From NCBI RefSeq assembly GCF_004519295.1, contig NZ_SOZH01000009.1, positions 175,891 through 239,890 of the forward strand: a stretch of 64,000 nt of DNA. The letters are read 5' to 3'. Source of the stretch: Cellulosimicrobium funkei (GTDB taxonomy: Bacteria > Actinomycetota > Actinomycetes > Actinomycetales > Cellulomonadaceae). The translations under genes were made by a program, and so were the position numbers. The notes under the pieces are model-generated. The model worked only from the letters and a program-made list of their open reading frames with translations. It was not told where the DNA came from and did not search any database. This document shows positions 45,141-53,837 of the stretch, piece after piece (the stretch's first letter is position 1; each line of letters begins with the position of its first letter).

Positions 45141-45581
45141 ATGAAGGTCGGGTACGCCCCCGGTGCGTGGGACCTGTTCCACGTCGGGCACCTCAACGTC
45201 CTCCGGCACGCCCGCAGCGAGTGCGACTACCTCGTCGCGGGTGTCGTGGACGACGACATGCTCGAGCTCGCCAAGGGCCGGCGCCCGGTCGTCCCCGTCA
45301 CGGAGCGCGCGGAGATCGTCCGCCACGTCCGGTTCGTCGACGAGGTGTTCGTCGAGACCCAGCCCGACAAGCTCGAGACCTGGCGCCAGCGCCCGTTCGA
45401 CGTGTTCTTCAAGGGCGACGACTGGCGCGGCACCCCGAAGGGCGCGGAGCTGGAGCGTCGCTTCGCCGAGGTGGGCGTCGAGGTCGTCTACTTCCCCTAC
45501 ACCGTGCACACGTCGAGCACGGCGCTGCGGCGCGCGCTGACGCTGCTCGAGCCGACGGCGGGGCTCACGGTCGAGGGCTGA
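45141..45581 (+). CDS. glycerol-3-phosphate cytidylyltransferase-like nucleotidyltransferase
   Basis: 146 residues from ATG 45141 after GGGAGGACGGGC. Nucleotidyltransferase fold: KVGYAPGAWDLFHVGHLNVL with the HxGH motif at 15-18, VAGVVDDDMLELAKGRRPVV, VTERAEIVRHVRFVDEVFVE, DVFFKGDDWRGTPKG near 90, and the closing TVHTSSTALRRAL, in place of the RTxGISTT motif of TagD. It should make a CDP-activated alcohol (CDP-glycerol or a related polyol) from CTP. The CDP-alcohol phosphotransferase of the island (28761) is a plausible user of its product. Confidence 0.87.
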   Translation: MKVGYAPGAWDLFHVGHLNVLRHARSECDYLVAGVVDDDMLELAKGRRPVVPVTERAEIVRHVRFVDEVFVETQPDKLETWRQRPFDVFFKGDDWRGTPKGAELERRFAEVGVEVVYFPYTVHTSSTALRRALTLLEPTAGLTVEG

Positions 45582-45593
45582 GCCCTCCCGCGG

Positions 45594-45812
45594 TCAGCTC
45601 TTGCGGCCGTCGAGGAAGTAGGCGATGGGCCCGACCCAGTTGACGAGGAGCGCGAGGCCCCACGCGAGCTTGGTCCCGTTCACCTGGTCGGCCGGCCGAC
45701 GCACGAGGTCCCGGTACGCCGCGGCGGTGAGCGTGACCTGTGCGGCTCCCACCACCCCGACGGCGATCCGCTGACCCTTCGTCAGGTCCTTCCACCGGCG
45801 CTTGGTTCCCAT
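45594..45812 (-). CDS. small two-helix membrane protein, PLDc_N family
   Basis: 72 residues. A charged start (MGTKRRWKDLTKGQRIAVGV), a first helix VGVVGAAQVTLTAAAYRDLV, and a second helix LAWGLALLVNWVGPIAYFLD ending in GRKS. The WxxxLxxNWxGPIxYFxxGR pattern is the PLDc_N (phospholipase D nuclease N-terminal) signature, commonly seen as small stand-alone membrane proteins in actinobacteria; no catalytic domain is present. Function unknown. It converges with the cytidylyltransferase gene (12-bp gap). Confidence 0.8.
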   Translation of the reverse strand: MGTKRRWKDLTKGQRIAVGVVGAAQVTLTAAAYRDLVRRPADQVNGTKLAWGLALLVNWVGPIAYFLDGRKS

Positions 45813-45904
45813 GGCGTCTCCTCTCGGCGTGTCCTCCGACGCTATGCCGTCCGGGCCGCCGCCGCACCGGCACGACCCGTCCGCACGACCCGTGGACACA
45901 GGTC

Positions 45905-45962
45905 GTGACAGCCCGCGCCGGTCTCTGTAAGGTTGCAGCAACATCCGGAAACATCCTGCAAC
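45905..45962 (+). promoter_or_regulatory. amylase promoter with LacI-type operator
   Basis: GTGACA (45905-45910), 17-bp spacer, TAAGGT (45928-45933). The palindrome GTTGC-A-GCAAC (45932-45942) overlaps the -10/start region. GTTGCA (45932-45937) and TGCAAC (45957-45962) form a wider inverted pair, and AACATCC is directly repeated at 45940 and 45950. This layout fits repression by a LacI/MalR-type sugar regulator, relieved by maltodextrin (inference). Confidence 0.55.
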
Positions 45963-46070
45963 GCCGCAGGTGCCGGTCGCGCCCGCCACCCCGGGGCGCT
46001 CGTCATCACCGCGTGGCCCGCCCGTGCTCGACGCCGAGCGAGGGGCGGCCGCATCCTCGAAGGAGCTGCA

Positions 46071-48257
46071 ATGACGCGCACCACCGACCTCGCCGGACCC
46101 CCGGCGCCCACCCCCGTCCCCGCAGGCCGCCCCGCCAGCCCGCACCGCGGGCGCCTGCGCCGCGTCCTCGCGGCCGGCGCCTCGGCGGCCCTCGCGCTGA
46201 CCGCGGCGCTGGCCGCGGTCCCGGTCGCCGGACCCGCCGCGGCCGCGCCGCCCGTGCCGACGCCCGTCGTCGACTCCCCGAACGGCCGGGGCGACGTGAT
46301 CCTCAACCTCTTCCAGTGGACGTGGGACTCCGTAGCCGCCGAGTGCACGAGCACCATCGGCCCGGCCGGGTTCGGCTACGTCCAGGTCTCGCCGCCGCAG
46401 GAGCACATCCAGGGCACGGCCTGGTGGACCTCCTACCAGCCCGTCAGCTACAAGCTCGAGTCGAAGCTCGGCACCCGCGCCGAGTTCCAGCGCATGGTGA
46501 GCGCCTGCAAGGCGGCAGGCGTGGGCGTGATCGTCGACGCGGTCGTCAACCACACGGCGGGCGCCGACACCGGGTCCGGCACCGGGACCGGCGGGACGAG
46601 CTACTCCGTGGACAGCTTCCCGGGCGTCCCGTACGGGCCGAACGACTTCAACGACTGCCGGTCGAACATCAGCAACTACGGCGACCGGTACAACGTCCAG
46701 AACTGCCGCCTCGTCTCGCTCCAGGACCTGCGGACGGGCTCCGACTACGTGCGCGGCAAGATCGCGGGCTACCTCAACGACCTCCTGTCGCTCGGCGTCT
46801 CGGGCTTCCGCATCGACGCCGCGAAGCACATCCCGGCCGCTGACCTCGCGGCGATCAAGGCGCGGCTCACGAACCCGAACGTCTTCTGGGTGCACGAGGT
46901 CATCGGCGCGAGCGGCGAGCCGATCCAGCCCTCGGAGTACCTCGGTTCCGGCGACTCGCACGAGTTCTTCTACGCGCGCGAGCTGAAGTCCCGGTTCGAC
47001 GCCCAGATCAAGGACCTGCGCACCATCGGCGACAACAAGCTCCCCTCCGACCGCGCGGGCGTCTTCGTCGACAACCACGACACCGAGCGCAACGGCGAGA
47101 CGATGAACTACAAGTGGGGCGCCAAGTACCGGCTCGCCAACGCGTTCATGCTCTCGTGGCCCTACGGCGCGCCGAGCGTCTACTCGGGCTACACGTGGAG
47201 CGACAAGGACGCGGGTGCGCCCGGCGCCTCGGCCACCTCCGTGCCGGACGCGAGCTGTGCCGACAGCGCGTGGGTCTGCACGCAGCGCTGGACCGAGATC
47301 GCGGGCATGGTCGGCTTCCACAACGCGGTCGCCGGGACCTCGGTGACGGGCTGGTGGGACGACGGGAACAACCACATCGCCTACGGGCGAGGCGCCAAGG
47401 GCTACGTGACGATCAACAACTCCGCGAACGCCGTGACGCGCACCTACCAGACCTCGCTCCCCGCCGGGACGTACTGCGACGTCGTGGCGTCGAAGGACTG
47501 CTCGAAGACCGTCTCCGTCTCCGGCTCGGGCACCTTCACGGCGACGGTGCCCGCGTACGGGGCGCTCGCGCTCCACGTCGGGGCGCGCGGCGACGGCGGC
47601 ACCGGGGGCCCCGGGCCCGTCGACCCGGCCGGCACGACGACCGTCTACTACGCGACCGACAAGGGCTGGAACGCGTACAACGTCCACTACAAGGTCGGCA
47701 CCGGCGCCTGGACCAGCGTCCCCGGGCTCCCGATGACGGCGGCCTGCACGGGCTGGGTCTCGCGGCAGATCAGCCTGCCCAGCGGGGCGACGGGCGCGGC
47801 CGCGACCGTCACCGCCGCCTTCACGAACGGCTCGGGCGCCTGGGACAGCAACGGCGGCAAGGACTACGCCCTGTCCGGCGCCGCGGTCGCCGTCTCCGGC
47901 GGGACGGTCACGGCGGGCGACCCGTGCGACGGCGGCGGGTCGCCGGGCGGGCCGGTCGAAGGGCAGGGCGACGCGTCGTTCTCCGTCACCGCGACCACCA
48001 CGTGGGGCCAGACGGTCCACGTCGTCGGCAGCATCCCGGCGCTCGGCTCCTGGGCGCCCGCGAACGGCGTCCCGCTGTCGTCGTCGGCCTACCCGGTGTG
48101 GACCGCGCGCGTCGACCTCCCGGCCGGCACGACCTTCCAGTACAAGTACGTCAAGCGCGACGGCGGCGGGAACGTCGTCTGGGAGAGCGGCGGCAACCGC
48201 ACGGCGACGGTCGGCGCCGACGGCTCCGTGACGCTGTCGGACACCTGGCGGTCGTAG
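46071..48257 (+). CDS. secreted alpha-amylase (GH13) with CBM25 and CBM20
   Basis: 728 residues, start after AAGGAGCTGCA. The signal peptide has a long n-region, then LAAGASAALALTAALAAVPV, with cleavage near AAAAPP (about 60). GH13 catalytic domain about 65-500 with all four conserved regions: DAVVNHT, GFRIDAAKH (nucleophile Asp), WVHEVIG (acid/base Glu) and FVDNHD. Next is a starch-binding domain of CBM25 type (TTTVYYATDKGWNAYNVHYK; GSGAWDSNGGKDY) at about 520-620. The C-terminal CBM20 is at about 630-728 (VHVVGSIPALGSWAPANGVP; FQYKYVKRDGGGNVVWESGG). It hydrolyses raw starch outside the cell. A terminator follows at 48276. Confidence 0.96.
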   Translation: MTRTTDLAGPPAPTPVPAGRPASPHRGRLRRVLAAGASAALALTAALAAVPVAGPAAAAPPVPTPVVDSPNGRGDVILNLFQWTWDSVAAECTSTIGPAGFGYVQVSPPQEHIQGTAWWTSYQPVSYKLESKLGTRAEFQRMVSACKAAGVGVIVDAVVNHTAGADTGSGTGTGGTSYSVDSFPGVPYGPNDFNDCRSNISNYGDRYNVQNCRLVSLQDLRTGSDYVRGKIAGYLNDLLSLGVSGFRIDAAKHIPAADLAAIKARLTNPNVFWVHEVIGASGEPIQPSEYLGSGDSHEFFYARELKSRFDAQIKDLRTIGDNKLPSDRAGVFVDNHDTERNGETMNYKWGAKYRLANAFMLSWPYGAPSVYSGYTWSDKDAGAPGASATSVPDASCADSAWVCTQRWTEIAGMVGFHNAVAGTSVTGWWDDGNNHIAYGRGAKGYVTINNSANAVTRTYQTSLPAGTYCDVVASKDCSKTVSVSGSGTFTATVPAYGALALHVGARGDGGTGGPGPVDPAGTTTVYYATDKGWNAYNVHYKVGTGAWTSVPGLPMTAACTGWVSRQISLPSGATGAAATVTAAFTNGSGAWDSNGGKDYALSGAAVAVSGGTVTAGDPCDGGGSPGGPVEGQGDASFSVTATTTWGQTVHVVGSIPALGSWAPANGVPLSSSAYPVWTARVDLPAGTTFQYKYVKRDGGGNVVWESGGNRTATVGADGSVTLSDTWRS

Positions 48258-48275
48258 CGCTTCCGCCGTCCCCAC

Positions 48276-48312
48276 CACGCGGTCGTGGCCCCGCCCGGGC
48301 CACGACCGCGTG
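48276..48312. terminator. 16-bp hairpin after amylase gene
   Basis: Arms 48276-48291 and 48297-48312 pair perfectly around CGCCC, 18 bp after the amylase stop. Confidence 0.85.
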
Positions 48313-48369
48313 CTGGGGGCAGGCAGCGACGGCACGCTCGACCGGCGGTGACCGCGCGCCCGGCGAACC

Positions 48370-48375
48370 TACGAT
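48370..48375 (+). promoter_or_regulatory. -10 of mazG, probably leaderless
   Basis: TACGAT ends 6 bp before the GTG start of mazG at 48382, so transcription would begin at the start codon itself. Leaderless genes are common in actinobacteria. Confidence 0.5.
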
Positions 48376-48381
48376 GAGGCG

Positions 48382-49161
48382 GTGACCGCCCCCGAGCCCT
48401 CGGCCGCCCCGGACCCGCACGAGCCCACGCACGACCGCGCGCCCGACGCCGCGACCGACCCGCTGCGCGACGTCGTCGCCGTCATGGACCGCCTCTACTC
48501 CCCGGGCGGGTGCCCGTGGGACCGCGAGCAGACGCACGTCTCGCTCGTGCGGTACCTCCTCGAGGAGGCGCACGAGCTCGCCGACGCCATCGAGACCGAC
48601 GACCGCGCCGGGATGCGCGAGGAGCTCGGCGACCTGCTCCTGCAGGTGCTGTTCCACGCGCGCATCGCGAGCGAGGAGCCGGACCCGTTCACCGTCGACG
48701 ACGTCGCCGCCGACCTCGCGGCGAAGCTCGTGCGGCGCCACCCGCACGTGTTCGCGGACGCCGACGCGACCGACCTGCACGGGCAGTGGGACGCGATCAA
48801 GAAGGCGGAGAAGCAGCGCTCGTCGGTGCTCGAGGGCATCTCGCACACGCAGGGGTCGCTCGCCCGCGCGCAGAAGGTCCTGTCCCGGGCCGGGCGCGGC
48901 GGCCTCGGCGACGTCGTCGGCGCGGCGCTCGCGGCGCCGTCGGGCACCGGGGCGGGTGCGGTCGGCGAGGACGGCGCCGGCCCGACGCCGGACGAGCGGC
49001 TCGGGCGCGAGCTGCTCGCGCTCGTGGCCCGCGCGGAGGCCGACGGGCTCGACGCGGAGGCCGCGCTGCGGGGCGAGCTGCGGCGCGTCGAGGCGCGGAT
49101 CGTCGCGGCCGAGACGTCGGCAGGGGCGCCCGCGGAGCCCGGCCCGGCGGTGCAGGGCTGA
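48382..49161 (+). CDS. mazG: nucleoside triphosphate pyrophosphohydrolase
   Basis: 259 residues. MazG fold: VVAVMDRLYSPGGCPWDREQ with THVSLVRYLLEEAHELADAI (metal-binding EExxE) near 55-70 and MREELGDLLLQVLFHARIAS (ExxD) near 80-95; the closing KLVRRHPHVFADAD and WDAIKKAEK are also conserved. It hydrolyses (d)NTPs, including damaged ones, to NMP and pyrophosphate. The C-terminal third is Ala/Gly-rich and less conserved, as in other actinobacteria. It lies between mfd and eno as in mycobacteria, here with the amylase and envelope genes inserted. Confidence 0.95.
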   Translation: MTAPEPSAAPDPHEPTHDRAPDAATDPLRDVVAVMDRLYSPGGCPWDREQTHVSLVRYLLEEAHELADAIETDDRAGMREELGDLLLQVLFHARIASEEPDPFTVDDVAADLAAKLVRRHPHVFADADATDLHGQWDAIKKAEKQRSSVLEGISHTQGSLARAQKVLSRAGRGGLGDVVGAALAAPSGTGAGAVGEDGAGPTPDERLGRELLALVARAEADGLDAEAALRGELRRVEARIVAAETSAGAPAEPGPAVQG

Positions 49162-49250
49162 GGCGGGACGTTCGTCCCGATCGTCGACGCGCAGGTCCCC
49201 GACCCGGGGCCCACGGACCGGACGCAGCGGCGCAGGTCACAACCGGGCAC

Positions 49251-49256
49251 TAGGCT
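49251..49256 (+). promoter_or_regulatory. -10 of eno
   Basis: TAGGCT at 49251-49256 is the best -10 candidate in the mazG-eno gap. It would give an mRNA leader of about 107 nt. No convincing -35 is visible. Confidence 0.35.
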
Positions 49257-49266
49257 GTGGTCGTAA

Positions 49267-50655
<1,389 letters not shown>

Positions 50656-50705
50656 CCTGCGGCTGACCGTCGGTCGCGCACGACCCCGCCGGGACGACCC
50701 GGCAC

Positions 50706-50746
50706 CCGGAGCCCGGAGGGCCGCTCGTCGGCCCGCCGGGCTCCGG
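50706..50746. terminator. 18-bp hairpin after eno
   Basis: Arms 50706-50723 and 50729-50746 pair with one A/C mismatch around CTCGT. It lies 50 bp after the eno stop and 102 bp before divIC, so divIC expression may depend on its own promoter or readthrough. Confidence 0.8.
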
Positions 50747-50847
50747 CGCGTCCGGACGGGTGAAGAAGTCGTGTCGATCGCCTCACGTTCGCGGGCGCAC
50801 CGCGCGTGCTCCCGGCGCGCCGCGTCTCGCGGCAGCACAATCGGGGC

Positions 50848-51669
50848 ATGCCGTCCTCGCGTCGTCCCCCGCGCCCCGGTGCCCCCGCGCGGCCGGGCTC
50901 CGGGCCCGCGCGCGGCACGTCCGGGACGAAGCCCACGAAGCGCTCCGCGTCCTCGGGGGCCGCGAGCCCGCGCCCGGCGTCCACGGGCGCCCAGCGGACG
51001 GCGTCGGGCTCCTCGGCGAAGTCCCCGGGCGGCGGCTCGACCGCCCGGACCCCGTCGTCGTCCGGAGCGCGCCGCCCCGCCGCCCGACCGAGCAGCGCGA
51101 CGTCGACGCGACGTGCGGCCGGCCCGGCGCCCGAGGACCGGCGCCGGAGCCGCTACGGCTTCCTCCTGCCCGAGGTGGTGACCGTCCGGACCCTGGTCCT
51201 GTCCGTCGTCGTGCTGCTCGCCGCGGTGCTCCTGCTGCCGACGCTGCGCGCGTACGTCAACCAGACGGGGGAGCTGCGCGAGCTGCGCGCCGGCCTCGAG
51301 CAGGCGCAGGCCGAGCACACCGAGCTCGAGGCCGAGCTCGCCCGCTGGGACGACCAGGCGTACGTCGAGCGCGAGGCGCGGGACCGGCTCAACTTCGTCA
51401 TGCCGGGGGAGCGGCCGTGGCGCGTGCTCGACCCGGAGACGGTCGTCGACGACACCGACCCGCAGACCGGGCGGACGATCACGGACGGGCCCGTCCGGGG
51501 GTACGAGGAGGGCACGCCCTGGTACGAGGCCATCTGGGAGTCGGTGCAGGTCGCGGGCGGTCCGCGCACGTCCGGCGGCGACGACGCGGGGACGTCCGAC
51601 GGGACCGCGCCCGCGGGCGAGGAACCGGCCGGCGACGAGGGCGCTCCGCAGAGCGGGGAGAATGGGTGA
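50848..51669 (+). CDS. DivIC/FtsB-type septum formation initiator
   Basis: 273 residues. The N-terminal hundred residues are disordered and basic (Ser/Arg/Pro/Gly-rich). A single membrane helix at about 112-135 (VRTLVLSVVVLLAAVLLLPT) is followed by a coiled coil (LRELRAGLEQAQAEHTELEA), the short DDQAYVEREARDRLNFVMPG that is characteristic of DivIC/FtsB, and an acidic tail. It bridges the divisome at midcell. Actinobacterial homologs sit directly after eno, as here. The long basic tail is typical of the actinobacterial version (Rv1024-like). Confidence 0.9.
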   Translation: MPSSRRPPRPGAPARPGSGPARGTSGTKPTKRSASSGAASPRPASTGAQRTASGSSAKSPGGGSTARTPSSSGARRPAARPSSATSTRRAAGPAPEDRRRSRYGFLLPEVVTVRTLVLSVVVLLAAVLLLPTLRAYVNQTGELRELRAGLEQAQAEHTELEAELARWDDQAYVEREARDRLNFVMPGERPWRVLDPETVVDDTDPQTGRTITDGPVRGYEEGTPWYEAIWESVQVAGGPRTSGGDDAGTSDGTAPAGEEPAGDEGAPQSGENG

Positions 51670-51710
51670 GGCGTCGTCCCGACGCCGCCGACCGACCCGA
51701 AGGAAGTCCC

Positions 51711-52238
51711 GTGCCCGACGCCCGCCTGGCCATCCCCGCCGACGACCCGGACGTCGTCGTCACCGAGCGCGACCTCGAGACGCTCGCGGAGCAGCTCGGG
51801 CGCACCCCGCGCGGCGTCGTCGGCATCGCCGCGCGGTGCGCGTGCGGGCGCCCGCTCGTCGTCCGCACGGCGCCGCGGCTCGAGAACGGCACGCCGTTCC
51901 CCACGACCTTCTACCTCACGAGCCCGGGCGCGGTCGCGGCCGCGTCGACGCTCGAGGCGAACGGCGTCATGAAGGAGATGTCGGAGCGGCTCACCGAGGA
52001 CGAGGAGCTCGCCGCCGCCTACCGGCGCGCGCACGAGCACTACCTCGCGCAGCGTGAGGCGCTCGGCCACGTCGAGGAGATCGACGGCATCTCGGCGGGC
52101 GGGATGCCCACGCGCGTGAAGTGCCTGCACGTCCTCGTGGGCCACGCGCTCGCGGCCGGGCCGGGCGTCAACCCGCTGGGCGACGAGGCGCTCGAGCGCG
52201 TGCGCGACGTGTGGCGCCCCGACCGCTGCACCTGCTGA
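51711..52238 (+). CDS. DUF501 domain protein
   Basis: 175 residues from GTG 51711 after GAAGGAAGTCCC. Recognised by RTPRGVVGIAARCACGRPLV, TPFPTTFYLTSPGAVAAAST, YLAQREALGHVEEIDGISAG and MPTRVKCLHVLVGHALAAGP; the C-terminus ends in RCTC. Conserved His and Cys residues suggest metal binding, but the biochemical role is unknown. It lies between divIC and ppx in the conserved actinobacterial order. Confidence 0.9.
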   Translation: MPDARLAIPADDPDVVVTERDLETLAEQLGRTPRGVVGIAARCACGRPLVVRTAPRLENGTPFPTTFYLTSPGAVAAASTLEANGVMKEMSERLTEDEELAAAYRRAHEHYLAQREALGHVEEIDGISAGGMPTRVKCLHVLVGHALAAGPGVNPLGDEALERVRDVWRPDRCTC

Positions 52239-52259
52239 CCGCGTGGCACGCTTGGACGC

Positions 52260-53294
52260 ATGACCTCTGGCTCCACCTCTCCGCTCACCCGGGACCCGGG
52301 CGCGACCGCCGCGCCGGCCGCCTCGCCCGCCCCCGTCCCGCCCGGCGCCTCGCGCGTGGCGGCGATCGACTGCGGCACCAACTCGATCCGCCTCCTCGTC
52401 GCGGACGTCGACCCGCAGGCCGGGACCCTCGTCGACCTGGACCGCCGCATGGAGGTCGTCCGGCTCGGCCAGGGCGTCGACCGCACGGGTCGGCTCGCCC
52501 CCGAGGCGCTCGCGCGCACGCTCGACGCCGCGCGCCGCTACGCGCAGGTGATCGACGACCTGGGCGCGACGCGGACGCGCTTCGTCGCGACGTCGGCCAC
52601 GCGGGACGCCGAGAACCGCGACGAGTTCGTCGCGGGCGTCCTCGACGCGCTCGGCGTCGAGCCCGAGGTCGTCTCGGGCGAGGAGGAGGCGGCGCTGTCG
52701 TTCCGCGGGGCGACGTCGACCGTCGCGGCCGTGCGCCCCGGCCCCTACGTCGTGGTGGACCTCGGCGGCGGCTCGACGGAGCTCGTGCTCGGCACGACGA
52801 CGCCCGACGCCGCGTACTCGATGGACGTGGGGTGCGTGCGCATGACGGAGCGGCACCTGCGCTCCGACCCGCCGACCCCCGAGGAGGAGGCGGCGGCCCG
52901 CGCCGACGTGCGGGCCGCGCTCGACGACGCGGCCCGCGTGGTGCCGCTCGGGCGGGCCGCGACGCTCGTCGGCCTCGCCGGGTCCGTCACGACGGTCACG
53001 GCCCACGCGCTCGGCCTCGCCCGGTACGACCGCGACCGCATCAACGGGTCCGTGCTGCCGGTCGACACCGTGCTCGCGGCCTGCGACGACCTGCTTCACC
53101 GCACGCGCGCCGAGCGCACCGCCCTGGGGTTCATGCACCCCGGGCGGGTCGACGTCATCGGCGCGGGCGCGCTCGTGTGGTCGGAGGTCGTGCGCCGCGT
53201 GCGCGACGACGTCGCCGCCGCGGGCGGCACGCTCACCGAGGTCGTGACGAGCGAGCACGACATCCTCGACGGCATCGCCTGGTCGCTCGCCTGA
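52260..53294 (+). CDS. Ppx/GppA family phosphatase
   Basis: 344 residues. ASKHA fold: RVAAIDCGTNSIRLLVADVD (phosphate 1) near 36-55, TRFVATSATRDAENRDEFVA, VSGEEEAALSFRGA, YVVVDLGGGSTELVLGT (phosphate 2), and LVGLAGSVTTVTAHALGL. Proteins of this length are exopolyphosphatases or pppGpp phosphatases that lack the C-terminal HD domain; M. tuberculosis Ppx homologs are similar. The start lies 21 bp after the DUF501 stop, so it is probably in the same operon. Confidence 0.93.
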   Translation: MTSGSTSPLTRDPGATAAPAASPAPVPPGASRVAAIDCGTNSIRLLVADVDPQAGTLVDLDRRMEVVRLGQGVDRTGRLAPEALARTLDAARRYAQVIDDLGATRTRFVATSATRDAENRDEFVAGVLDALGVEPEVVSGEEEAALSFRGATSTVAAVRPGPYVVVDLGGGSTELVLGTTTPDAAYSMDVGCVRMTERHLRSDPPTPEEEAAARADVRAALDDAARVVPLGRAATLVGLAGSVTTVTAHALGLARYDRDRINGSVLPVDTVLAACDDLLHRTRAERTALGFMHPGRVDVIGAGALVWSEVVRRVRDDVAAAGGTLTEVVTSEHDILDGIAWSLA

Positions 53295-53415
53295 CCCGGG
53301 GCCGCCCCGGCGGCCCTTCCTGCCCGACCGCCGAGCCCGGCGTCGCGCGGCACCGGACCCCGGTGCCCGCGACCCGGGCTCCGGCGTCTCCGGGGGAGGG
53401 GCGTGTCTTGTGCAC

Positions 53416-53445
53416 GGTACTGCGCATCGCGCGGTAGTGTGCATC
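53416..53445. promoter_or_regulatory. direct repeats in PadR promoter
   Basis: GGTACTGCGCATC (53416-53428) and GGTAGTGTGCATC (53433-53445) are imperfect direct repeats 17 bp apart, 60 bp upstream of the PadR start. The second contains a TAGTGT -10-like box. Likely autoregulatory sites. Confidence 0.45.
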
Positions 53446-53504
53446 CCGTGATCCCGGTGGCCGAGTACCGGGACGGACCGGGGCCACGCCCGACGGAGGG
53501 ACGG

Positions 53505-53837
53505 ATGGACACCACGCAGCTGCTCAAGGGGGTGCTCGACGCGGCGGTGCTCGCCGCGGTCGAGGCCGAGGACGGGTACGGGTACGACGTCGTGCGGCGC
53601 TTGCGCGCGGCGGGGCTCGAGGACGTGGGGGACGCGTCCGTGTACGGGACGCTGCGGCGCCTGTACGCGGGCGGGGCGCTCACCACCTACGTCGTGCCGT
53701 CCGACGCCGGGCCGCACCGCAAGTACTACGGGATCAACCCGCAGGGCCGGGCCATGCTCGACCTGCACCGCAAGGAGTGGCAGACGTTCGCGGGCACCGT
53801 GTCCGCGCTGCTGCGGACCGGAGAGGTGGCCGCCTGA
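53505..53837 (+). CDS. PadR family transcriptional regulator
   Basis: 110 residues from ATG 53505 after GGAGGGACGG. The winged HTH occupies most of the protein: TTQLLKGVLDAAVLAAVEAE, GYGYDVVRRLRAAGLEDVGD, SVYGTLRRLYAGGALTTYVV, GPHRKYYGINPQGRAMLD, the full PadR signature, with only a short dimerisation helix after it. Its stop overlaps the start of a HAAS-domain membrane protein (TGATG), a frequent PadR partner arrangement. Confidence 0.93.
   Translation: MDTTQLLKGVLDAAVLAAVEAEDGYGYDVVRRLRAAGLEDVGDASVYGTLRRLYAGGALTTYVVPSDAGPHRKYYGINPQGRAMLDLHRKEWQTFAGTVSALLRTGEVAA

Noticed and set aside
52281..52295. A CTCACCCGGGACCC match to the island palindrome within ppx
   Set aside because: It is inside coding sequence, lacks the right half (GTGA) and is not near a start codon of an envelope gene.
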